DNA of 64,000 bases from Streptomyces sp. NBC_01264. GTDB lineage: Bacteria; Actinomycetota; Actinomycetes; Streptomycetales; Streptomycetaceae. The stretch lies in assembly GCF_026340675.1 (NCBI RefSeq), contig NZ_JAPEOX010000002.1, positions 1,240,001 to 1,304,000 on the forward strand. Direction: 5' to 3'. The translations under genes and the position numbers were made by a program. The notes beneath the pieces were generated by a model that did not search any database, was not told the DNA's origin, and saw only the letters and a list, made by a program, of their open reading frames with translations. Each line of letters opens with the position of its first letter. The first letter of the stretch is position 1. This document shows, in pieces, positions 38,740 through 46,936 of the stretch.

Positions 38740-39777
38740 TCAGCAGGCGGTGGGCAGGCCCTCGGCCGGGCAGACCATGGCGGCCGGGCCGGCCAGGGCC
38801 CGGGCCTCGTGGAGGAGGCCGGGGGCGGTGGCCGAGCTGAGGGTCCAGACGACGGCGCCGCCCCCGGACGGCTCCGGGACCGCGGCGAACCGGTCCTTGA
38901 GGTCGGCCTCGGCGGTGTCCCGGTGCGGGAGGTGGAGCGTCTCGTACCGCACCGGGGCGGTGTCCACGGGGAGGGTACGGATCCGGCGGCCACTGCCGGA
39001 GGAGCCCGGGGCCAGGTCGGGGCCCCGGTACTGGTCCGGGTCCGGGTCCGCGAGGGAGTCCCCGATCAGCAGCTCGGTGAATCCGCGGCCGCCGGACTCC
39101 GCGGGTCCGCGGGCGTGCGTGTTGCCCGGGTAGGCGGCGAAGGAGCCGGCGCCGGGGACCAGCCGGTGGTGGACGTGGCCCAGCGCCCAGTAGTCGTAGC
39201 CGGCGCGGGCCAGCGTCCGCGGGTCGGCCGGCGCGCAGATCCGGCGGCTCCAGGCTCCGTGCAGGCTGGTGTGCAGCAGCCCTATGTTGACGGCGCCGGG
39301 TATCGCGGGCGGGAAGCCGGCCGCGAGGTCGCGGCGTTCGTCGGGCTCCGCCACCGACTGGCCGTGGACGGTGATGCCGAGATCGGGCCAGGTCACCGAC
39401 TCGGGGGCGTCGGCGCCGAGCCAGCGCACCGAGGGCGGGAGGTGCAGTTTGTGCGGCAGCGGGGACTCGGCGTCGTGGTTGCCCGAGACCACCACGGTGC
39501 GCAGGCCCGCCTCGTGGAAGGCGCCGAGCGCGTCCTGGCAGGCGGCGAGCGCCCGGGCGTCGCAGTGGCGGCGGTCGAAGACGTCCCCGGCGATGAGCAC
39601 CGCGTCGTAGCCGCCCTCGACGATGCGGCGCACGGCCGCGCGCAGGGCCTCGTACGGGGCTTCGCGCCCGTCTATCGCGGGCGCCCCGGGGTAGTCCACC
39701 AGCCCGTACAGGGCGGAGCCTATGTGCAGGTCGGCCAGGTGGGCCACGCGTATCGGCGCGGCCTGGGAGGTGTTCAC
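38740..39777 (-). CDS. Metallophosphoesterase, SbcD/Mre11-like exonuclease family
   Basis: 345 residues. All metal-site motifs of the calcineurin-like fold are present: ADLHIGSA, AGDVFDRR, SGNHDAES, LLHTSL and ALGHVHH, in SbcD order. The C-terminal part (about 260-345) resembles the capping region of DNA-repair exonucleases. GTG 39777 overlaps the stop of the CYTH-like gene by 4 bases. No SbcC-like ATPase lies beside it, which SbcD normally needs, so its partner may be elsewhere or its role different. Confidence 0.87.
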   Translation of the reverse strand: MNTSQAAPIRVAHLADLHIGSALYGLVDYPGAPAIDGREAPYEALRAAVRRIVEGGYDAVLIAGDVFDRRHCDARALAACQDALGAFHEAGLRTVVVSGNHDAESPLPHKLHLPPSVRWLGADAPESVTWPDLGITVHGQSVAEPDERRDLAAGFPPAIPGAVNIGLLHTSLHGAWSRRICAPADPRTLARAGYDYWALGHVHHRLVPGAGSFAAYPGNTHARGPAESGGRGFTELLIGDSLADPDPDQYRGPDLAPGSSGSGRRIRTLPVDTAPVRYETLHLPHRDTAEADLKDRFAAVPEPSGGGAVVWTLSSATAPGLLHEARALAGPAAMVCPAEGLPTAC

Positions 39778-40631
39778 CGGCCGAGGATGAGGTCGGTCTT
39801 GAAGGCGTCCCGCTCCAGCAGCCAGCCCTCGGCGCGGAGCTTGCCCATCAGGTCGGAGCGCAGCTCGACCGCGTCGCGCAGGGTGCGCCCCTTGGCGGTG
39901 ACCTCGGCGAACCAGGCCAGCTCGCCGGAGGCGGTCCGCAGCCGGCTGACTTGCGTCTCCATCGCGTGATCGAGCATCCGCCCAGGATAGTTGGCCTGTC
40001 TTACGGGACCGTGGAGCCGGGATGAAGCGGTGACCGACTCCGCCCAACCGGCAGGCTTCGCACCCCACTTGGCGAGCTTTCCGGGGAGGCGGTCCAGGAC
40101 GAGTGCGCGGGAGGCGTCGAGCCCGGGCAGCTCGCCGGGCGCCAGGCCCGGGACCGGACGGCACTTCTTGTTGGTGAAGTCGAGGGTGGCGCGGGTGTGG
40201 CTCAGGTTGACCTGGACGGAGTAATTGCCGTCGCCCGCGCAGAAGTTGTGTCCGGAGGCCTGGTCCATGACGCGTCGCACGGCGGCCGGGTCCGCACCGT
40301 CGCCCTCGATGTCGAAGCGGGCCTTGTAGGCGAGGCGGATCCGGTTCTCGTCGTCGTGGCGCCGGATGCGGACGATCCAGCCCTGGCCGTTCAGGCTGCG
40401 CCCGGCGTCGTCCATGTACTGGGCGACCTCGAAGCGGCCGGGCGCGCCGAGCGACAGCGCGGCCGCCGCGGCGGCCGTGGGCAGGCCGTCGGCGTCGAGC
40501 ACCCGGTCCGGGTCCACCAGCAACTTGACCTGGTAGCCCGCGCGCGCCGGAGTCACCGGCGAGATTCCGGACCGCACTGTGGAACGGATCCGCAGACCGG
40601 TCCCTTTCGTCATCTTCCGCGTGTTACGCAT
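39774..40631 (-). CDS. CYTH-like domain protein, coupled to the metallophosphoesterase
   Basis: 285 residues from ATG 40631 (an ATG at 40646 is in frame but has no ribosome site). The pattern YQVKLLVDP, then WIVRIRRHDDENRIRLAYKARF suggests the charged eight-strand tunnel of CYTH/triphosphate-tunnel enzymes, which act on nucleotides, thiamine triphosphate or polyphosphate. I could not place it in a named subfamily, and the first ExExK motif is not canonical. It overlaps the metallophosphoesterase gene (GTGA). A joint role in phosphate-ester chemistry is inference. Confidence 0.6.
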   Translation of the reverse strand: MRNTRKMTKGTGLRIRSTVRSGISPVTPARAGYQVKLLVDPDRVLDADGLPTAAAAAALSLGAPGRFEVAQYMDDAGRSLNGQGWIVRIRRHDDENRIRLAYKARFDIEGDGADPAAVRRVMDQASGHNFCAGDGNYSVQVNLSHTRATLDFTNKKCRPVPGLAPGELPGLDASRALVLDRLPGKLAKWGAKPAGWAESVTASSRLHGPVRQANYPGRMLDHAMETQVSRLRTASGELAWFAEVTAKGRTLRDAVELRSDLMGKLRAEGWLLERDAFKTDLILGR

Positions 40632-40800
40632 ATCCCCGTCGATCATGCCGCATACGACACCAGCCCGCCCGAAAGCCCCGGAACCGCGCAGGTGAACAGG
40701 CGGTGAATCTACCCCAGGACCAAGGTCCTGACCTGCGAGGCCTCACGGCCCCCCGGTTCGGGATCTTCGCCGCACGTTCACGCCAGATAAGGATCATAGA

Positions 40801-40818
40801 TTGTGAATGCATTCACAA
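40801..40818. promoter_or_regulatory. Perfect Rex operator (redox-responsive repressor site)
   Basis: TTGTGAATGCATTCACAA is a flawless 18-base palindrome matching the Rex consensus TTGTGAA-n4-TTCACAA. Rex releases DNA when NADH/NAD+ rises under low oxygen. It is 30 bases upstream of the doxX-like start and 169 bases from the CYTH-like gene, so doxX is the probable target. Confidence 0.88.
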
Positions 40819-40847
40819 GATCCCGGCAACGGACAAAGGTGCACGTC

Positions 40848-41432
40848 ATGGCCGCTCTGCTCACCCCTCCTCACAAGATCACCACCCCTGGCGCGGCCGC
40901 CTGGGCAACCGGAGCCGAGAACGGCGGCGAGAGCGGTCCCACACTCGCCCTGCCGGCCCGCATCGCCCTCGCCGCCCTGCGCGTCCTGGTCGCCTGGACC
41001 TTCATCTGACCCTTCCTGGACAAGCTGTTCGGGCTCGGATTCAGCACTCCGTCGGCCAAGTCCGTCATCAACGGCGGCTCGCCCACCGAGGGATTCCTGC
41101 TGCACGGGACGAAGGGCCCCTTCGCGCACACCTTCGACTCGGCAGCCGGCGCCGGCTGGCTTGACGCGATCTTCATGACGGGCCTGCTCGGCATCGGCCT
41201 GGCGTTCCTGCTCGGCATCGGCACCCGCATCGCCGCCGCGTCCTGCGCGCTGATGATGGGCTTCATGTGGCTCGTCGCGATGCTGCCCGCGACCAACCCC
41301 CTCACCGACGACCACTGGATCCTCGCGGTGGCCGGGGCCGTGGTGGCCACGACCGCCGCGGGCAACCACTTCGGGCTCGGCCGGGCCTGGCGCCGGACCG
41401 CGCCGGTCCGCCGGTACCGCTTCCTCGTCTGA
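40848..41432 (+). pseudogene. DoxX-family membrane protein with an in-frame TGA at a Trp position
   Basis: 195 codons including stops; the frame is open except for TGA at 41007-41009 (codon 54), in WTFI-stop-PFLDKLFGLGFSTP. Family members have Trp there (WxFLWxFLDK), so a TGG to TGA change is the simplest cause. Helices before and after the stop are intact (LAALRVLVAWTFI, then four segments to the end). ATG 40848 has AAAGGTG upstream, and the Rex palindrome excludes earlier starts. DoxX proteins are linked to quinol oxidation and redox balance. The product is either truncated after 53 residues or there is a sequence error. Confidence 0.85.
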
Positions 41433-41465
41433 GGCGACTACCCGTCCGGCGGCACCGGGCCCGAC

Positions 41466-41504
41466 ACGATGCGCACCGCCCCTCCCCGGGGCGGTGCGCA
41501 TCGT
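41466..41504 (+). terminator. Strong terminator after the doxX-like gene
   Basis: Perfect 17-base stem (arms 41466-41482 and 41488-41504; ACGATGCGCACCGCCCC and its complement) with loop TCCCC, followed by AGATTTGG. The best hairpin in the window. Confidence 0.88.
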
Positions 41505-41563
41505 AGATTTGGCGTATTGTCCGGAATTCTCCATCATTCCGTCGTACGTCAGGAGCCGGCGCA

Positions 41564-42634
41564 GTGGAGCTGACCAGTACGTCGTTCCTCATCACGCTGA
41601 TCGTCGTCACCGGACTCGCGATGCTCGCCGCGCTGCTCCTGTGGAACCGGATCCCCGGCCCCCGCTGGGTGCGCTGGCCGGCCCGGCTGCTGATGATCGG
41701 CCTGTGCCAGCTCACCGCCATCTGCGTGGTGGCCACCTGGATCAACGGGAGCTACGGCCTCTACTCCTCCTGGGACGACCTGCTGGGCACCGAAGCCGGG
41801 CAGAACGACTCCCCCATGACCGGGCCGCCGCTGGGGCGGGCCAAGTTCACCCTCGGCGGCGACGGCACCCGCACCACGTACTTCCGCGGCTCCCACTCGA
41901 AGCTCGCCGGCCAGGTGATCGTGTGGACTCCCCCGGAGTACGACGCACCGGGCGCGGACAAGACCCGGTTCCCCGTGCTGATGCTGCTGCACGGCTATCC
42001 GGGCTCGCCCCGCTCCTGGCTCGACGTCGGCGACATGCCCGGCGCGCTGGAGCAGCTCGTCCAGCTCGGCGCGGCGCACCCCTTCATCCTGGTGATCCCC
42101 GACCTGTACCCGGGCGGGGTGAACACCGACTGCACGGACACCCCGCAGCGGAAGGTGGCGAGCTGGCTCGCCGAGGACGTGCCGGATCTGGTCGCCAAGA
42201 ACTTCCGCACGCTCCCCGAGCCCAAGGGGTGGGGGCTGATGGGCATCTCCACCGGGGCGTTCTGCGCCGCCAAACTGCCGCTCCAGTACCCGAAGGCGTT
42301 CCGGGCGGGCGCGGCCCTGGACCCGGATCCGCTGACGGGCGACCCGGACGTGCTGTCCGATCCGGTGCTGCGCGAGCGCAACAGCCCGATGTGGCTGGTC
42401 ACGCACGAGAAGAATACGGACGTCGGGCTGTTCCTCGCCACGTCCGCCCAGGACAAGGACAGCCCGCCGCAGCAGCTGGCCGACTTCACGAAGGCGGCCC
42501 GGAACTCCGGGGTCCGGGTCAAGACGCTGGTCCGCCCTCTGGGCGGACACAACTTCCAGACCTGGATCGCGATGTACCCCGACGCACTGGGGTGGCTCAG
42601 TACGGAGATCTCACCGCCGTCCGAAGCCCCGTAG
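41564..42634 (+). CDS. Membrane-anchored esterase (antigen-85/esterase-D-like alpha/beta hydrolase)
   Basis: 356 residues. Two N-terminal helices (about 8-27 and 41-62) anchor an extracellular hydrolase. Nucleophile Ser229 in LMGISTGAFCA, His329 in PLGGHNFQTW, oxyanion stretch LLHGYPGSPRSW. Resembles the putative-esterase family (PF00756) that includes mycolyltransferases. GTG 41564 has AGGAG upstream. Its last 24 bases overlap the end of the converging P450 gene, so there is no room for a separate terminator. Confidence 0.88.
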   Translation: MELTSTSFLITLIVVTGLAMLAALLLWNRIPGPRWVRWPARLLMIGLCQLTAICVVATWINGSYGLYSSWDDLLGTEAGQNDSPMTGPPLGRAKFTLGGDGTRTTYFRGSHSKLAGQVIVWTPPEYDAPGADKTRFPVLMLLHGYPGSPRSWLDVGDMPGALEQLVQLGAAHPFILVIPDLYPGGVNTDCTDTPQRKVASWLAEDVPDLVAKNFRTLPEPKGWGLMGISTGAFCAAKLPLQYPKAFRAGAALDPDPLTGDPDVLSDPVLRERNSPMWLVTHEKNTDVGLFLATSAQDKDSPPQQLADFTKAARNSGVRVKTLVRPLGGHNFQTWIAMYPDALGWLSTEISPPSEAP

Positions 42635-43864
42635 GCGGACCGGCAGCGATTCGACGCTGTTGCCTACGAAGCTGCGCTGGTGCGGGAGTTCGGCTTCGGG
42701 CACGGCCAGGTCCAGGTCCGGGAAGCGGGCGAAGAGGGCTTCCAGGGCGATGGTGGCCTCCAGCCTGGCGAGCGGGGCTCCGACGCAGTAGTGGGCGCCG
42801 TGTCCGAAGGAGAGGTTGCGGGCCGCGGTGGGGCGGGTCAGGTCGAAGCGGTCGGCGTCCGAGCCGTGGAAGGCCTCGTCGCGGCCGGCCGCCGTGTAGC
42901 CGGCGAGGACCGGGGTGCCCCGCGGGATCACGGTCCCGTCGATGGTCAGATCGCGGGTCGGATAGCGGAAGGGGAACCAGCTGACCGGAGCGTCGAAGCG
43001 CAGGGTCTCGTCGACCACGTCCGACCAGGTGGCCTTCCCCTCCAGGACCAGCGCGAGCTGGTCGCGGTGGGTGCACAGGGCGCGTACGGCGTTGCTGATC
43101 AGGTTGAGCGTGGTCTCGTGGCCCGCGACCAGCATCAGCCTCATGGTGCCGGTGAGCTCGGCCTCGCTGAGCCGGTCGCCGTCGTCGTCGCGGGCGGCGA
43201 TCAGCGCGCTCGTCAGGTCCTCGCCCGGATCGGCCCGGCGGGCGGCGGCGATGGTGGCGATCAGCTCGACGAGCTCGCGCAGGGCCGCCATGACCTCGGC
43301 CGGGGTCTTGTCGGTGGCGACGATGACGGTGTTGGACAGCTCGTGCAGCCGCCCCCGGTGCTCGGGGTCCACCCCGAGGAGCTCGCAGATCACGCTCATC
43401 GGGAGCGGGAGCGCGACGTGCGTGCGCAGGTCCGCCACCCCGTCCGGGGAGGCCTCGGCCGCCCGCTCCAGATCGCCGAGCAGAGCGGCCGTCAGCTCCT
43501 CGATGCGGGGGCGCAGCCGCGCGACCTGGCGGACGGTGAAGGCGTTGCCCACCAGGGAGCGCAGCCGGCGGTGGTCGGCGGCGTCGGCGGTGTGCATGCC
43601 CTGGGCGTTGGCGAAGACGCGCAGCGGCCAGTCCGGGGGGATGGTGCCGTCGTGCAGGGCGGGGAAGTGCCGGGCGTCCTTGGCCACATCGGGGTGGGCG
43701 AGGAACTCCCTCAGCGCCTCGTGACCGAGGACGACCGCTCCAGGAACTCCACCGGGCAGCACCACCTCGGCCACGGCCCCCTGGGCGCGCAGCCGCGCGT
43801 TGAGGGCGTGCGGGCAGCCGCCGGCGGGGTCGATGACGTACGGGGGCGCGGGGTCGATGGACAA
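42611..43864 (-). CDS. Cytochrome P450
   Basis: 417 residues. Heme-ligand Cys360 in FGHGAHYCVGAPLARLE; I-helix oxygen-activation motif AGHETT; K-helix ETLR; soluble bacterial type with no membrane anchor. The start is TTG 43864 preceded by AGGAGA; the frame continues upstream without a better start. No ferredoxin or ferredoxin reductase is nearby, so electrons must come from partners elsewhere. Substrate unknown; the open active-site region PVSWFPFRY is typical of enzymes on medium-sized secondary metabolites. Confidence 0.92.
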   Translation of the reverse strand: MSIDPAPPYVIDPAGGCPHALNARLRAQGAVAEVVLPGGVPGAVVLGHEALREFLAHPDVAKDARHFPALHDGTIPPDWPLRVFANAQGMHTADAADHRRLRSLVGNAFTVRQVARLRPRIEELTAALLGDLERAAEASPDGVADLRTHVALPLPMSVICELLGVDPEHRGRLHELSNTVIVATDKTPAEVMAALRELVELIATIAAARRADPGEDLTSALIAARDDDGDRLSEAELTGTMRLMLVAGHETTLNLISNAVRALCTHRDQLALVLEGKATWSDVVDETLRFDAPVSWFPFRYPTRDLTIDGTVIPRGTPVLAGYTAAGRDEAFHGSDADRFDLTRPTAARNLSFGHGAHYCVGAPLARLEATIALEALFARFPDLDLAVPEAELPHQRSFVGNSVESLPVRLRGFGRR

Positions 43865-44009
43865 ACCTGTCTCCTGACAATACGAACGGATCTCAGCCAA
43901 CAGTGCGGCCTCCGGGGCCGGTTGTTCAAGGCCGCACCCTCCCCGTCTCACGGATCCGCAGGCGCGCCGCACCGCCCCCGCCGCGCGCGGGCGTCGTAGG
44001 GTCGCGGTC

Positions 44010-44933
44010 ATGACGGAGGCAGAACGGACTCTCGCAGGCAAGGTGGCCCTGGTGGCCGGGGCCACCCGTGGCGCGGGCAGGGGCATCGCGGTCGAGTTGG
44101 GTGCCCGGGGCGCGACCGTGTACGTGAGCGGGCGCAGCACCCGGGGCAGGCGCTCGGAGTACGACCGGTCCGAGACGATCGAGGAGACGGCCGAGCTGGT
44201 GACGGAGGCCGGCGGACACGGGATCGCGGTGGTGGCGGACCATCTGGTACCCGAGCAGGTCGAGGCCCTCGTCGGGCGGATCGACTCGGAGCAGGGCCGG
44301 CTCGATGTCCTGGTGAACGACATCTGGGGCGGCGAGCGGCTCTTCGAATGGGAGAGCACGGTCTGGGAACACGACCTGGACAAGGGACTGCGGCTGCTGC
44401 GGCTGGCCGTCGAGACCCACGCGGTGACCAGCCACTACGCGCTCCCCCTGCTGCTGCGCGAGCCGGGCGGACTGGTGGTGGAGATGACGGACGGCACGGC
44501 GGAGTACAACGCGAGCCGCTACCGGGTCTCCTTCTTCTACGACATCGCCAAGTCGGCGGTGCTGCGCATGGCGTTCGCGCTCGGACACGAGGTCGGCCCG
44601 CGCGGGGCGACGGCGGTGGCCCTGACCCCGGGCTGGCTCCGGTCGGAGATGATGCTGGACAACTTCGGTGTCACCGAGGCGAATTGGCGGGACGCGCTGA
44701 CCACGGTCCCGCACTTCGGCATCTCGGAGACCCCGTTCTACGTCGGCCGCGCGGTCGCCGCGCTGGCCGCCGACCCGGAACTGTCGCGCTGGAACGGGCA
44801 GTCGCTCTCCAGCGGGCAGCTGGCAGGGGTCTACGGCTTCACCGACGTGGACGGCAGCCGGCCGGACGCCTGGCGGTACATGGTCGAGGTGCAGGACCCG
44901 GACCTCCCGGCGGACCCCACCGGCTACCGGTAG
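44010..44933 (+). CDS. Short-chain dehydrogenase/reductase
   Basis: 307 residues. NAD(P) motif AGATRGAGRGIA; the NNAG position reads VNDIWGGE, which is atypical; the catalytic Tyr/Lys pair is replaced by FFYDIAKSAVLR (YxxxK kept as YDIAK). A long C-terminal extension follows. Such SDRs often are annotated as oxidoreductases of unknown role. Divergent from the P450 with 145 bases between, so joint control is possible. Confidence 0.87.
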   Translation: MTEAERTLAGKVALVAGATRGAGRGIAVELGARGATVYVSGRSTRGRRSEYDRSETIEETAELVTEAGGHGIAVVADHLVPEQVEALVGRIDSEQGRLDVLVNDIWGGERLFEWESTVWEHDLDKGLRLLRLAVETHAVTSHYALPLLLREPGGLVVEMTDGTAEYNASRYRVSFFYDIAKSAVLRMAFALGHEVGPRGATAVALTPGWLRSEMMLDNFGVTEANWRDALTTVPHFGISETPFYVGRAVAALAADPELSRWNGQSLSSGQLAGVYGFTDVDGSRPDAWRYMVEVQDPDLPADPTGYR

Positions 44934-44946
44934 GGCGCGCCTGCCG

Positions 44947-45756
44947 TCAGTCCCGCTCCAGCAGCCGGGCGATCCCGTCGAGGACGCAGCGCAGGCCGAA
45001 GTCCCACACGGTCTCGGGGCTGTACCCGCCGACCGCGCTGCCGACCCGCCCGGCAAGGGGGTAGCGCTCCGGGTCCATGGCCCGCTCCAGCAGCGGGGCG
45101 CTGAGTTCCCACCACTCCTGGTCGCTCTGGTGCGCGTTGTGCGCGGCGGCGTCGGCGGCGGCCAGGGCCTGGGCGTGGACGAAGCCGAGGAGGTGGGTCA
45201 GGGCGGCGTCCATCTCCACGTCGGTGAGGCCGATGCCCTCGAAGGCCGCGAGCTCGTACTCGTACTTGCCGATCACGCCGGGCCCCAGCGGGGGGCGGGT
45301 GACGGACAGCTCGGCGGTCCACGGGTGACGCAGGAACAGCGCGCGGTTGTCCGCGGCGACGCGGGTGACCTTCTCCCGCCAGGACCCGTCGGGGCCCGGC
45401 CCGGCACGGTCCATGGCCAGGTACGCCGCATCCAGCATCAGGTCGAGCAGTTCGGCCTTGCCGGGCACGTAGGTGTAGAGGGTCATGGGGGTGACCCCCA
45501 GCCGTTGGGCCAGTGCCCGCATCGTCAGCGCGGCCAGCCCCGACCGCCCCTCGCTCGCCGCCTCGTCGGCCAGCGCGATCGCGCCGTCGACGACGGCGTC
45601 GACGGTCAGGCCCTGCCGGGGCCCGCGCCGCCCGCTGGGCGCCCCCTGCCCCGGCTCGCGCCACAGCAGCTCCAACGTGCGAACGGGATCGCCCGCGCCG
45701 CTCCTGTCCGTGGCCACTCCCGACCCCTTTCCGCCGCCTTCCGGCAGCCCGCTCAT
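44947..45756 (-). CDS. TetR-family regulator with TetR_C-type ligand domain
   Basis: 269 residues. A Pro/Gly-rich N-terminal extension of about 45 residues precedes the HTH LTMRALAQRLGVTPMTLYTYV, a form typical of the tetracycline-repressor-like class. The C-terminal half matches the TetR_C helical bundle. Alternating GTAT/ATAC half-sites lie in the gap to the divergent VOC gene and overlap its -10 box, so direct repression of the VOC-DinB pair is likely. Confidence 0.88.
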   Translation of the reverse strand: MSGLPEGGGKGSGVATDRSGAGDPVRTLELLWREPGQGAPSGRRGPRQGLTVDAVVDGAIALADEAASEGRSGLAALTMRALAQRLGVTPMTLYTYVPGKAELLDLMLDAAYLAMDRAGPGPDGSWREKVTRVAADNRALFLRHPWTAELSVTRPPLGPGVIGKYEYELAAFEGIGLTDVEMDAALTHLLGFVHAQALAAADAAAHNAHQSDQEWWELSAPLLERAMDPERYPLAGRVGSAVGGYSPETVWDFGLRCVLDGIARLLERD

Positions 45757-45771
45757 TTAATCTTCTACGCC

Positions 45772-45792
45772 GTATAGAATACTGTGTATAAT
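45772..45792 (+). promoter_or_regulatory. TetR-type operator overlapping a TATAAT -10 box
   Basis: GTAT-AGA-ATAC-TGT-GTAT gives three alternating half-sites at 7-base steps (45772-45789), and TATAAT occupies 45787-45792. A repressor here would cover the promoter of the VOC gene and, being only 16 bases from the TetR start, could also act on its own gene. Confidence 0.55.
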
Positions 45793-45824
45793 GAAACTCC
45801 GAGCCACGATACCAGGAGGACCCC

Positions 45825-46292
45825 ACGCGGATCACCGACACCGCCATCTGCCTCACCGTCGAGGACGCCACCACCTCTTCCGCCTTCCTGGCCAGGCATT
45901 TCGGATTCAAGGAAACGATGGCGGCCGACGGGTTCACCTCCCTCTCCCACCCCGACGGCCCGAACGTGATCTTCGTACGGCGCGGCCTGGAGGTGCTTCC
46001 CGAGGGCCTCCGCGAACAGCACGCCGCCGGAGTACTGCTCGCGTTCACCGTGGCCGACCTGCCCGCCGAGTACGAGCGACTGCGCGCGGAGGGCGTCCCG
46101 ATCGCCATGGAGCCGCGCGTGGAGCCCTGGGGGGAGCGGGTGTTCCTGGTGGCCGACCCCAATGGTGTGATCATCGAACTGGTTGACTGGGTGGAAACCG
46201 GCGGCGGCACCGAGACCGGCGCCGAGGCCCCCACCGAGACGACCACCGCCGCGGCCACCGCCACCGCTGACGACAGGAGCGCCCTCCAGTGA
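45825..46292 (+). CDS. VOC/glyoxalase-like protein starting at an ACG codon
   Basis: 155 residues if translation begins at ACG 45825, placed 5 bases after a perfect AGGAGG. The N-terminus then reads (M)RITDTAICLTVEDA, as expected for the family. Upstream in frame there is only a TGA at 45792 and no ATG, GTG or TTG; the next ATG (45918) would delete the first beta-alpha module. VOC motifs: FLARHFGFKET, and WGERVFLVADPNGVIIELVDW with the C-terminal Glu ligand. A Thr/Ala-rich tail follows. Either ACG is used weakly or the ATG was lost (mutation or sequence error). The DinB gene overlaps its stop. Confidence 0.8.
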   Translation, partial: TRITDTAICLTVEDATTSSAFLARHFGFKETMAADGFTSLSHPDGPNVIFVRRGLEVLPEGLREQHAAGVLLAFTVADLPAEYERLRAEGVPIAMEPRVEPWGERVFLVADPNGVIIELVDWVETGGGTETGAEAPTETTTAAATATADDRSALQ

Positions 46293-46909
46293 CCCCACCC
46301 CGTCTGATCCCCCTGCTGGCCCAGTTCGACTTCGCCCGCACCCGCCTCTCCGGCCGCCTGGCCGGGCCCGTCATGGACAGCGGCGACGGGTCGGACACCG
46401 TGGTCGACGGCCCCCTGACGGACGAGGAGTACCTCTGGGAGCCGGTACCGGACTGCTGGTCGGTGCGGCGCCGCACGGACGGGCCCGGCCCGCGGGCGAC
46501 CGCACTGGCCGGCGCGGGTGACTGGGGGCGCGACGCGGCGGCCTATCCACACCCCTGGCCGCCGCCGTTCACCACGATCGCGTGGCGGCTGAGCCACCTC
46601 ACCGAGATGCTCGCCCTGCGGGCCGACCACACCGCCGGGAGCCGCGCGCTGACCCGGACCGACCAGCGCGTCGAGGGCGGGGCCGCGGGAGCGCTCGCGG
46701 GCTTCGACTCCGCCGCGGCGGCCTGGCACGACGCGCTGTTGAGCGTCGACGAAGCGGCCCTGGACACCGTGGGGTACTGCACCTACCCCCACGGCAGCGA
46801 CGCGGAGGAGCCGTTCGTCGACATCGCCTGGTGGGTCAACCAGGAACTGCTGCACCACGGGGCCGAGATCGCCCTGATCCGCGATCTCTACCGGGCACGG
46901 CGGCCCTGA
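46289..46909 (+). CDS. DinB-family (four-helix bundle) protein
   Basis: 206 residues. The bundle starts RLIPLLAQFDFARTRL and has ITTIAWRLSHL-type helix with His, then VDIAWWVNQELLHHGAEIALI, which fits the DinB/YfiT metal-binding pattern. Probably a thiol transferase or metalloprotein; the exact reaction is unknown. GTG overlaps the VOC stop by 4 bases (GTGA), so both are made from the TetR-controlled message. Confidence 0.85.
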   Translation: MTPPRLIPLLAQFDFARTRLSGRLAGPVMDSGDGSDTVVDGPLTDEEYLWEPVPDCWSVRRRTDGPGPRATALAGAGDWGRDAAAYPHPWPPPFTTIAWRLSHLTEMLALRADHTAGSRALTRTDQRVEGGAAGALAGFDSAAAAWHDALLSVDEAALDTVGYCTYPHGSDAEEPFVDIAWWVNQELLHHGAEIALIRDLYRARRP

Positions 46910-46915
46910 TCCGGT

Positions 46916-46932
46916 GTCCGCGCCCCGCGGAC
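46916..46932. terminator. Short hairpin between DinB and acyl-CoA hydrolase genes
   Basis: GTCCGCG-CCC-CGCGGAC, a perfect 7-base stem between converging genes. Weak by itself but at the right position. Confidence 0.45.
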
Positions 46933-46936
46933 GGGT

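Noticed and set aside
40803..40847. GTG 40803 as start of the doxX-like gene
   Set aside because: It lies inside the Rex operator; ATG 40848 has a proper ribosome site.
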